In this document: in pieces, positions 34,713-41,493 of the stretch
Position numbering within the stretch: the first letter of the stretch is position 1
Layout of the letters: each line of letters begins with the position of its first letter
Assembly (NCBI GenBank): GCA_963755055.1
Contig: CAVWIS010000021.1
Location: 1 to 64,000, forward strand
Direction: 5' to 3'
Length of the DNA stretch: 64,000 bases
From: AP-16 sp963755055
GTDB lineage: Bacteria; Pseudomonadota; Alphaproteobacteria; Rhizobiales; Xanthobacteraceae
The notes under the pieces: model-generated
What the model was told of the DNA's origin: nothing
The model's input: only the letters and a program-made list of their open reading frames with translations
Database searches by the model: none
Made by a program: the position numbers and the translations under genes

Positions 34713-35981
34713 ATGCCGCTCGCCTGCTCGATTGCGGTCGTGGGGGCCGGTCCGGCCGGATTGATGGCGGCGGAGGTCCTGGCGCGTGGCGGGGCGGCAG
34801 TGACCGTCTACGACCGCATGCCGTCGGTCGGGCGAAAATTTCTGCTCGCCGGCCGCGGCGGTCTCAACCTCACCCATAGCGAACCGCTCGACCGGTTGCT
34901 GACGCGGTACGGTCCGGCCGCCCCGCGTCTGGCCGCGGCGATCCGCAGCTTTCCGCCAGGCGAGTTGCGAGCGTGGTGCGAGAGCCTCGGACAGACGACA
35001 TTCGTCGGCTCGAGCGGCCGGGTCTTCCCGACCGTCCTCAAGGCGTCTCCACTGTTGCGCGCCTGGCTGGCGCGGCTCGCCGGGTTGGGGGTCGTCTTCC
35101 GGATGCGGCATCGTTGGATCGGATGGGCTCCCGACGGCGAACTGGGGTTCGCCGGGGCGGACGGCGCCGGCCTGACGGTCCGCGCGGACGCCACCGTGCT
35201 GGCGCTCGGCGGGGCGAGCTGGCCGCGCCTCGGATCCGACGGCACCTGGCTCGACGCGATACGCGGCGCCGCCATTGCGACCGCTCCGTTCGCCCCCGCC
35301 AACTGCGGTTTCGACGTGACCTGGTCCGAGGTCTTTCGCCATCGGTTCGAAGGTCGGCCGCTCAAGCGGATCGTGCTGTCGTTCGGCGATCGTGCCGTCC
35401 CGGGCGAAATGATCATCACCCGCCGGGGTCTGGAAGGCGGCGCCGTGTATGCGCTGTCGGCGGCGTTGCGCGACGCCATCGCCGACCGCGGCGAGGCGCT
35501 GCTGCTGGTCGACCTCAAGCCCGATATCGCGACCGCGGAGCTCGCCCGGCGCCTGGCCGCGCCGCGCGGCAAGCAGTCGGTCTCGACGTTTCTGCGCAAG
35601 AGCGTGCGGCTCGGACCGCCGGCGATCGGGCTGCTCCGGGAGAGCGCCGGCGCCGAGCTCGCGGGCCTGACGGGCGCCGCCCTGGCGGCGCTCATCAAAG
35701 CCACGCCGGTCCGTCTGGTCGGAACCGCCGGGTTGGAGAGAGCCATTTCGACGGCGGGCGGCGTCCTTCTGGAGGAGGTCGACGAAAGCTTCATGCTGGG
35801 TCGGCGGCCCGGCGTGTTCATGGCCGGCGAGATGCTCGACTGGGAGGCGCCGACCGGGGGCTATCTGCTGCAGGCGGCATTCGCCACCGGGGCTGCGGCC
35901 GGGCGCGGAGCGCTCGCCTGGCTCGCGGGCGACAAGGCGCGTTCGGCCGCTTCCGCCGCCGACCCGCCCGTTCGGGCGTGA
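34713..35981 (+). CDS. TIGR03862-type flavoprotein (BaiN/HI0933-like)
   Basis: A 422-residue NAD(P)/FAD-dependent oxidoreductase-like protein. The FAD dinucleotide motif is VVGAGPAGLMAAEVLARGG near the N terminus, followed by the family GRKFLLAGRGGLNLTHSEP and, at the C terminus, GVFMAGEMLDWEAPTGGYLLQAAFATG. A sister of this family sits at 38714 in frameshifted form. ATG 34713 has a weak ribosome site, but upstream frame lacks the fold. Physiological substrate is unknown. Confidence 0.85.
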   Translation: MPLACSIAVVGAGPAGLMAAEVLARGGAAVTVYDRMPSVGRKFLLAGRGGLNLTHSEPLDRLLTRYGPAAPRLAAAIRSFPPGELRAWCESLGQTTFVGSSGRVFPTVLKASPLLRAWLARLAGLGVVFRMRHRWIGWAPDGELGFAGADGAGLTVRADATVLALGGASWPRLGSDGTWLDAIRGAAIATAPFAPANCGFDVTWSEVFRHRFEGRPLKRIVLSFGDRAVPGEMIITRRGLEGGAVYALSAALRDAIADRGEALLLVDLKPDIATAELARRLAAPRGKQSVSTFLRKSVRLGPPAIGLLRESAGAELAGLTGAALAALIKATPVRLVGTAGLERAISTAGGVLLEEVDESFMLGRRPGVFMAGEMLDWEAPTGGYLLQAAFATGAAAGRGALAWLAGDKARSAASAADPPVRA

Positions 35982-36006
35982 GACCGGACCGCGGATCCGG
36001 ACGACG

Positions 36007-37821
36007 TCAGCCGCGCTCGATCTCCTCGCGCAACAGCTCGAGCTCGAGCCATTTCTCTTCCGCGAGTGCCAGCGCCGATTGGGCGGCGGCTAGCGCCCGC
36101 GAAGCCTCGTCGAAAGCCCGGCGGTCGCGCGCGTAGAGCCCGGGATCCTCGAGCTGTCGCTGCAAGCCCTGCACCTGCTCGCCGAGCCTGGCGATCTCGT
36201 CGGGCAGCGTCTCGAGCGCATGCTTCTGATGGAAGCTCAAGCGACGCCTGGCCGCAGCGGCGGGGGCCGCCGGCCGTGCGTCCCGGGGCTCGGACCTGGC
36301 GGACGGCAGCGCCAATCGCCGGCCCGCGACATCGGCGCCACGCTGCGCCAGCATGTCGGCGTAGCCGCCCGCGTATTCGACCCAGCGTCCGTCACCTTCC
36401 GGCACGACCACCGCGCTCACCACGCGGTCGAGAAAATCGCGGTCGTGACTGATGAGAACCACGGTGCCGGCATAATCGGCGAGCGTCTCCTCGAGAACAT
36501 CGAGCGTCTCGAGGTCGAGGTCATTGGTCGGCTCGTCGAGCACCAGCACGTTGGAGGGCCTCGCCAGCGCCCGCGCCAGCATCAGCCGGCCGCGCTCGCC
36601 GCCCGACAGCACCCTGAGCGGGGTGCGCGCCTGCTCGGGCGTGAACAGGAAGTCCTTCATGTAGCCGACCACGTGGCGCGGCTTGCCGCCGACCGTCACG
36701 GTGTCGCCGGAACCGCCGGTCAGCGCCTCGGCAAGCGTCCAGTCGGGGCTGAGGCTCTCGCGCCCCTGGTCGAGGCTCGCCATCGCCAGATTGGCGCCGA
36801 GGCGGACGCTGCCCTGATCCGGCGGAACGGCTCCGGTGATCAGATTGATCAAGGTGGTCTTGCCGCTGCCGTTCGGACCGACGATTCCGATCCGGTCGCC
36901 GCGATAGATGCGGATGGAGAAGTCGGTGACGATCGGCCGCTCCGCATAGGCCTTGCCGATCCGCCGGGCCTCGACGACCAGCGTCCCGGATTTGTCGCTC
37001 TCCGCCGCCGCGATGGCGGCGGTGCCGGCGGCGCGCTGACGGTCCCGGCGCTGTGCTCTCAGCTGCTGCAGGTCGGCCATCCGGCGGACATTGCGCTTGC
37101 GCCGCGCCGTCACCCCGTAGCGCACCCAGTCCTCCTCGGCGGCGATCTTGCGATCGAGCTTGTGACGGTCGCGTTCCTCCTCGGCGAGGATGTCGTCGCG
37201 CCATGCCTCGAAGGCGGAAAATCTCAGATCGATGCGGCGCGTCCTGCCGCGATCGAGCCAGACCGTGGTGCGCGACAGGTTTTCCAGAAAGCGCCGGTCG
37301 TGACTGACCATCACCATCGCGGCGCGCCTCTGGTCGAGCTCGCGCTCGAGCCATTCGATGGTCGGCAGGTCGAGATGGTTGGTCGGCTCGTCGAGCAGCA
37401 GGATGTCGGGCACCGGCGCCAGCACGCGGGCGAGCGCGGCGCGCCGCGCCTCGCCGCCGGAAAGCTGCGCCGGATTCTGCCCGCCGTCGAGGCCCAGTTG
37501 CTCGAGGAGATAGCGTGCCTGATGCGGATCGTCGCCGGGGCCGAGCCCCGCCTCGACGAAGCCCAGCGTGCTGGTATGGCCGGAAAAATCCGGCTCCTGC
37601 GACAGGTAGCGGATCGTGGCGCCGGGCTGCACGAAGCAGCTGCCGCTATCCGGCGCCATCAGCCCGGCGGCGATCTTCAGAAGCGTCGACTTGCCCGAGC
37701 CGTTGCGGCCGACCAGGCACAGGCGGTCGCCCGCCGACACCGACAGCTCGACGCCGTCGAGCAGCGGCGTGCCGCCGAAGGTCAGCGCGATGTCGCTCAG
37801 CTGGACGAGGGGAGGGGCCAT
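36007..37821 (-). CDS. ABC-F family ATPase, Uup-like
   Basis: A 604-residue soluble protein with two ABC cassettes (Walker A GRNGSGKSTLL ~40 and GPNGSGKTTLI ~325; signatures LSGGEARRAALA and LSGGERGRLMLA; LLLDEPTNHLDL and LVLDEPTNDLDL) joined by a linker and ended by a coiled-coil C-terminal domain (from RRRLSFHQKHALETLPDEI). That C-terminal helix pair and the length mark the Uup branch, which acts on DNA or ribosomes rather than transport. It lies 40 bases after the DUF188 gene in the same direction and is probably its operon partner. Confidence 0.9.
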   Translation of the reverse strand: MAPPLVQLSDIALTFGGTPLLDGVELSVSAGDRLCLVGRNGSGKSTLLKIAAGLMAPDSGSCFVQPGATIRYLSQEPDFSGHTSTLGFVEAGLGPGDDPHQARYLLEQLGLDGGQNPAQLSGGEARRAALARVLAPVPDILLLDEPTNHLDLPTIEWLERELDQRRAAMVMVSHDRRFLENLSRTTVWLDRGRTRRIDLRFSAFEAWRDDILAEEERDRHKLDRKIAAEEDWVRYGVTARRKRNVRRMADLQQLRAQRRDRQRAAGTAAIAAAESDKSGTLVVEARRIGKAYAERPIVTDFSIRIYRGDRIGIVGPNGSGKTTLINLITGAVPPDQGSVRLGANLAMASLDQGRESLSPDWTLAEALTGGSGDTVTVGGKPRHVVGYMKDFLFTPEQARTPLRVLSGGERGRLMLARALARPSNVLVLDEPTNDLDLETLDVLEETLADYAGTVVLISHDRDFLDRVVSAVVVPEGDGRWVEYAGGYADMLAQRGADVAGRRLALPSARSEPRDARPAAPAAAARRRLSFHQKHALETLPDEIARLGEQVQGLQRQLEDPGLYARDRRAFDEASRALAAAQSALALAEEKWLELELLREEIERG

Positions 37822-37861
37822 GGGACAACAAGGGGCGATGATCGGGATCGTGGCAAGCGGC

Positions 37862-38341
37862 TCACGCCGGGCGCTCGGCACGCTGCAGGCGCCTGACCGT
37901 CTCCTCGAGCGTGGACAGAAAGGCCGAGCGGTCGCGCGGCGAGAACGGCTTGGGTCCGCGGGTCACATCGCCCGCCGAGCGCAGGTCGGTCATCAGGTTG
38001 CGCATCGCGAGCGCCATGCCGATGGCGTCCTCGGTGAACGCCCGGCCGTCCGGCGCGATCACCGCCGCCCCGGCCTTCACGCACCGGCTCGCCAGCGGGA
38101 TATCGGCCGTGACCACGATGTCGCCGGCGGCCACCCGCCCGGCGATCCAGTCGTCGGCGGCATCGAGCGCCGCGCCGGCAGCGACCCGCTCGATGCGCTC
38201 GTCCCGGGGCACCCGGATGAAGCCGCCCGCCACCACATAGACCCGGAGACCGTGGCGCTCCGCCACGCGATAGATCTCGTCCTTGACCGGACAGGCGTCG
38301 GCATCGACGAAGATGCGGGGCGCCGCGATCTCGTCGGTCAT
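37862..38341 (-). CDS. YaiI/YqxD family (DUF188) protein
   Basis: A 159-residue protein of the DUF188 family, PIN-like nuclease fold. Conserved acidic residues are in IFVDADACPVKDEIYR and VVTADIPLASRC, with a later SPRDRSAFLSTLEETVRRLQ. ATG 38341 is used; upstream bases are the hairpins described below. The family is widespread, and its function is not settled. Confidence 0.85.
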   Translation of the reverse strand: MTDEIAAPRIFVDADACPVKDEIYRVAERHGLRVYVVAGGFIRVPRDERIERVAAGAALDAADDWIAGRVAAGDIVVTADIPLASRCVKAGAAVIAPDGRAFTEDAIGMALAMRNLMTDLRSAGDVTRGPKPFSPRDRSAFLSTLEETVRRLQRAERPA

Positions 38342-38374
38342 CGCCGCGCAGCCACGATGCAGGCGGAAATCAAG

Positions 38375-38400
38375 AAGGGCTGCCCATGCGGGCAGCCCTT
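38375..38400 (-). terminator. Strong hairpin ahead of the DUF188 gene
   Basis: Arms AAGGGCTGCCC and GGGCAGCCCTT (11 bp, perfect) with a four-base loop; on the minus strand it is followed by a T-rich CTTCTTGATTT. It lies between the 25-codon ORF and the DUF188 start. A perfect palindrome GGACCGCGGTCC is at 38409-38420. It may end the small-ORF transcript or attenuate the operon. Confidence 0.65.
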
Positions 38401-38444
38401 CCATTGTCGGACCGCGGTCCACTGGCGGACCGTAAGGCGTCGCA

Positions 38445-38522
38445 TCACGCGGCGCGGACCTCGATCGAGGCGAGGATCCAGTTCACGGATGCCGGCGACC
38501 GCGGCGAAAGACAATGAGACAC
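38445..38522 (-). CDS. 25-residue ORF with consensus Shine-Dalgarno
   Basis: GTG start; the product begins MSHCLSPRSPASVNW and ends in EVRAA. Upstream AAGGAGGTGATCC is complementary to the whole 3' end of 16S rRNA, with AGGAGG eight bases from GTG. Downstream are a 12-bp palindrome and the strong hairpin. Such an arrangement is what a leader peptide or a highly translated small protein would have. Identity unknown; no runs of a single regulatory amino acid. Confidence 0.5.
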   Translation of the reverse strand: MSHCLSPRSPASVNWILASIEVRAA

Positions 38523-38523
38523 T

Positions 38524-38537
38524 GGATCACCTCCTTT
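38524..38537 (-). promoter_or_regulatory. Full-length anti-16S ribosome-binding site
   Basis: On the minus strand AAAGGAGGTGATCC; read on the plus strand it equals the 16S rRNA tail GGATCACCTCCTTT. No other gene in the window has so long a match. Confidence 0.7.
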
Positions 38538-38713
38538 CGGTTGTTGACGATGTCGCCAATGTAAGGCGCCGCGCCGGGATTTCAAAGGCGGAATTTTCGC
38601 CGGTTCCTCGGCCATTCGCGGCAATTTTGCGCAAAATGGCCGTTCCGGCGGTTTGACAGAAGCGGGATCCTGCTGCTCCAACCCTGTCCGATACGGGGTC
38701 GGGAATCGTTTCG

Positions 38714-39893
38714 TTGGGCGCCCATGACATCATTGTTCTCGGAGCGGGCGGTGCCGGCCTGATGTGCGCCGGGGTCGCCGGCCGGCGCGGCCGTTCGGTG
38801 CTCGTGCTCGAGCAGGCCCGACGGCCCGGCGAGAAGATCCGTATATCCGGCGGCGGGCGGTGCAATTTCACCAATCTCCACACCTCGCCGGAAAACTTCC
38901 TGTCGGGCAATCCGGACTTCTGCCGGTCGGCGCTCGCAAGCTACAGCCAGCACGACTTCATCGCCCTGGTCGACTCCCACGGCATCGCGCACCACGAAAA
39001 GAAGCTCGGCCAGCTGTTCTGCGACGGCTCGTCGCAACAGATCATCGACATGCTGCTCGAGGAATGCCGCCACGGCGGCGTCACCCTCGAGCTCTCGACC
39101 CGCATCTTCGCGGTGACGAGGACCGCCGATGGGTTTGCGGTGTCCACCGACCGGGGCAGCCATGGCTGCGGTGCGCTGGTGGTCGCCACCGGCGGGCCGT
39201 CGATCCCGCGGATGGGAGCGTCCGGGTTCGGCTATCGGATCGCCGAGCAATTCGGGCTTGCCGTGGTGCCGCCGCGCCCGGGCCTGGTGCCGCTGACCTT
39301 CGACCAGGTGCTGCTCGCCGACCTGAAGGATCTGGCCGGGGTCTCGGTCGACGCGGTGGTGAGCTGCGGCAAGGCGCGGTTCGTCGAGGCCATGCTGTTC
39401 ACCCACCGCGGGCTGAGCGGTCCGGCGATCCTGCAGATATCCTCCTATTGGCGCGAGGGCGACGACATCGTCATCGATCTGGCGCCGGGCATCGACGCCC
39501 GGGCAATGCTCGAGGCGGCGCGCCGCGATCATCCGCGGCAGGAGCTGGCGACCACGATCGGAGGATTTCTGCCAAAACGTCTCGCCCAGAAAATCGCCGA
39601 CAAGGCCGGTCCCGCGCGGCGGATGGGCGACCTCTCCAACCGGCATCTGGACGCCGCTGCTCGCGCGGTGAATGCCTGGCGGGTGACGCCCGACGGCACC
39701 GAAGGCTACCGCACCGCCGAGGTCACGCTCGGTGGCGTCGATACGGCGGGGTTGTCGTCGAAGACGTTCGAATCGAGATCGGTTCCGCGAACTCTTTTTC
39801 ATCGGCGAGGTGGTCGACGTCACCGGTCACCTCGGCGGCTTCAATTTCCAGTGGGCATGGTCGTCGGGCCACGCGGCGGGGCGGGTAGTGTGA
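38714..39893 (+). pseudogene. HI0933/BaiN-family flavoprotein, one-base frameshift near the 3' end
   Basis: A TTG start (38714) leads into the FAD motif IIVLGAGGAGLMCAGVAGRRG, the family hallmark PGEKIRISGGGRCNFTNLHTSPENFLSGN, and a normal body to ESRSVP. There the frame breaks: one extra C at about 39788 sends translation into nonsense that would run on to 40183. Dropping that base restores ELFFIGEVVDVTG, HLGGFNFQWAWSSGHAAG and a stop at 39891-39893, the exact family C terminus. Everything else is intact, so the change is recent or a sequence error. Family members are flavin enzymes of unclear substrate. Confidence 0.8.
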
Positions 39894-39928
39894 CGCGGGA
39901 AGGAACCGAGAAGAAGGTTTGTCGGGTC

Positions 39929-40177
39929 TCAATGCAGCCGCGCGTGCACCAGGTGTCCCAGAATCGTCTCCTCGCCCAGCAGCTTGCAGGCTTCCAGGCG
40001 GTGCAAGCCCTCGACCAGGACCAAGCGCTCGCCGTCGCGGCGGACCAGGACGGGCGTCTGCTGGCCGACCTCCAGGATGCTTTCGGCGATCGCCTGCACG
40101 GTCTTGGGGTCGAGGGTCGCGCGCCGCTTGACCGGCACGTAGATGTTGGCGATCGGGAATTTTTCCGTCTTCAGCAT
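39929..40177 (-). CDS. ParB N-terminal domain protein, small
   Basis: An 82-residue stand-alone ParB/sulfiredoxin-like domain: PVKRRATLDPKTVQAIAESI, LEVGQQTPVLVRRDGERLVLVEGLHRLEACKLLGE. The GLHRLEACK segment is the nucleotide-binding loop of the fold. It lacks the helix-turn-helix of plasmid partition ParB, so it is more likely a CTPase-type or regulatory domain. The frame is open upstream into the adhesin-derived repeat, but ATG 40177 matches where homology begins. An inverted repeat lies 26 bases upstream. Confidence 0.7.
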   Translation of the reverse strand: MLKTEKFPIANIYVPVKRRATLDPKTVQAIAESILEVGQQTPVLVRRDGERLVLVEGLHRLEACKLLGEETILGHLVHARLH

Positions 40178-40202
40178 GGCTGAAAGTCCCGGGCTCGAGT
40201 GA

Positions 40203-40268
40203 CCGGACATTATCGTCCGGCCAGGGAGCGCCGCCAAGTGGGGATCTGCTCTCAGTGGGGATCTGCTC
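40203..40268. promoter_or_regulatory. Inverted repeat and tandem 15-mers upstream of the ParB-domain gene
   Basis: CCGGAC (40203-40208) pairs with GTCCGG (40215-40220). Next to it AGTGGGGATCTGCTC occurs twice, at 40237-40251 and 40254-40268. These could be operator elements. Confidence 0.45.
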
Positions 40269-40273
40269 GTGAC

Positions 40274-40422
40274 CGGTGTCTCGCCACAATTCACTTGAGC
40301 GTCCAGGACCCCATCGCCGAGCTGCGGCGAGGCGGAGACCGCCGCATTGAACCGCAGGTCCCGGGTCGGCGCGCAGTCGAACCCGGCCGCGATCCCGCCA
40401 GGCCCTTGTCGCTGCCGGCAGC
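40274..40422 (-). pseudogene. Duplicated 3' end of the trimeric autotransporter gene
   Basis: On the minus strand this encodes GIAAGFDCAPTRDLRFNAAV then SASPQLGD, the same as the last ~35 residues of the adhesin that ends at 41344, and the match runs on into its downstream bases (CCGGTGTC near 40274 and 41324). Small indels break the end of the frame. It is a C-terminal anchor remnant without any adhesin upstream. Confidence 0.8.
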
Positions 40423-40544
40423 ATCGCGCGCAGGGCATCGCGGTATGGGCAAACTCGTCGCTGATGGCCGACAGAAGGAGCTCGCGGGCATGTCACCGAT
40501 GACAGAGGCAGCCAAGCGGCCACTGACCTGCGCCGTGGTTCTGG

Positions 40545-40561
40545 TTTCCAATTTTTGGAAA
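40545..40561. promoter_or_regulatory. Palindromic operator upstream of higB
   Basis: TTTCCAATTTTTGGAAA is a perfect 7-3-7 palindrome 19 bases before the higB ATG; a second, GATCAATGATC, overlaps that ATG (40576-40586). HigA antitoxins repress their own promoters by binding such dyads. Confidence 0.55.
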
Positions 40562-40580
40562 TCTGTGCCATGTTCGATCA

Positions 40581-40893
40581 ATGATCGTCATCGGCACGGA
40601 TGTGGTCGAAATCTATCTCGCCGATCATGCCGGCCACAAGGGGATCAAGGGCGCGCGGTCACAATACGAAGCGTGGCTCGGCATCGTGACGCGCGCCAAC
40701 TGGCGCAATCCGGAGGACGTCAAGGCGTCGTACCCGAAAGCGAGCATCCTCAAGGCCAGTCGAGTTCGTTTTCAACATCAAGGGCAACGACTATCGATTG
40801 ATCGCTCGCGTGCAGTACCAGGCGGGAGTCTTGGCGATCCGGTTCTTTGGGACGCATGCCGAATACGACAAGATAGATGCGGAGACGGTGTGA
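40581..40893 (+). pseudogene. higB: HigB-type toxin gene with one-base frameshift
   Basis: HigB_toxin-family mRNA interferase (PF09907): MIVIGTDVVEIYLADHAGH, SQYEAWLGIV, WRNPEDVKASYPKASILKASRV in frame one. An extra C at about 40767 breaks the frame; without it the sequence continues VFNIKGNDYRLIARVQYQAG, IRFFGTHAEYDKIDAETV and stops at 40891-40893, overlapping the higA ATG. Because of the shift the front of higB is now in frame with higA and there is a continuous 235-codon frame to 41288, with a meaningless linker. As read, no active toxin would be made. Confidence 0.8.
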
Positions 40894-41288
40894 TGGATGC
40901 AGTCGTGGTCCTGATCGACAGCGATGCGGAGCTTGCTCGTGCGCGCGCGCTGGTCGATCGGCTCTGGGATTCGAGCGAGCCAGCCGATATTGCGCGGCTG
41001 GAGGCGCAGGCTCGCCTGATCGCTGCCTATGAGGAGCGCAAATGGACCCGCCGGCCGGCGAGCACGGCGGATCTGATCCGACACCTCATGGATCAGCACG
41101 GTGTCACGCGTGCCGGCATGGTACCGATCCTCGGCACGCCGAGTCGCGTCAGCGAAGTCCTCAGCGGCAAGAAGGGGCTGAGCATGGCGATGGTGCAGCG
41201 GCTGCGTGCCCGGTTCCGCGTGCCGGCCGACCTTCTCATTCCACCCCCGAAGAAAGCCCCCCGCCGGACGAGGCGAGCCGCGGCCTGA
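40893..41288 (+). CDS. higA: HigA-type antitoxin
   Basis: A 131-residue XRE-type antitoxin. The N half binds the toxin (LIDSDAELARARALVDRLW, LEAQARLIAAYEE); the C half has the helix-turn-helix MDQHGVTRAGMVPILGTPSRVSEVLSGKKGLS. The ATG (40893) overlaps the TGA of the restored higB frame by one base, the classical coupled arrangement with toxin first. It ends in a basic tail (PPKKAPRRTRR). The pair lies between the two copies of the adhesin 3' end. Confidence 0.85.
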   Translation: MDAVVVLIDSDAELARARALVDRLWDSSEPADIARLEAQARLIAAYEERKWTRRPASTADLIRHLMDQHGVTRAGMVPILGTPSRVSEVLSGKKGLSMAMVQRLRARFRVPADLLIPPPKKAPRRTRRAAA

Positions 41289-41323
41289 CTTTCGGGTGTT
41301 TCCGCCAAAAGAGAATCCACATC

Positions 41324-41493
41324 CCGGTGTCGCGCCGCCCAAGTCAATTGAGTGTCCACGAAGCTCCCAGCGTCACGCCGTAGTCGCCGAGCTGCGGCGA
41401 GGCGGAGACCGCGGCATTGAACCGCAAGTCCCTGGTCGGCGCGTAGCCGAAGCCCGCCGCGATCCCCGCCAGGCCTTTGTAGCTGCCGGCCGC
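41324..41493. repeat. Adhesin 3' end, second arm of the direct repeat around higBA
   Basis: Same orientation as 40274-40422 and highly similar except for a ~15-base gap near the adhesin stop. Together they bracket ~0.9 kb carrying higBA. Confidence 0.75.

Noticed and set aside
36220..37896. 558-codon plus-strand frame opposite uup
   Set aside because: Antisense shadow of a gene with two complete ABC cassettes.
38522..38538. Plus-strand CTGGATCACCTCCTTTC equals the 16S rRNA tail
   Set aside because: No other rRNA sequence precedes it; it is better explained as a perfect Shine-Dalgarno on the minus strand.
39780..39800. Programmed frameshift in the flavoprotein
   Set aside because: No slippery heptamer and stimulator at the switch point, and family members are read in one frame.
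40581..41288. Single 235-residue HigB-HigA fusion protein
   Set aside because: The linker is out-of-frame toxin sequence; one base removed gives two normal overlapping genes.
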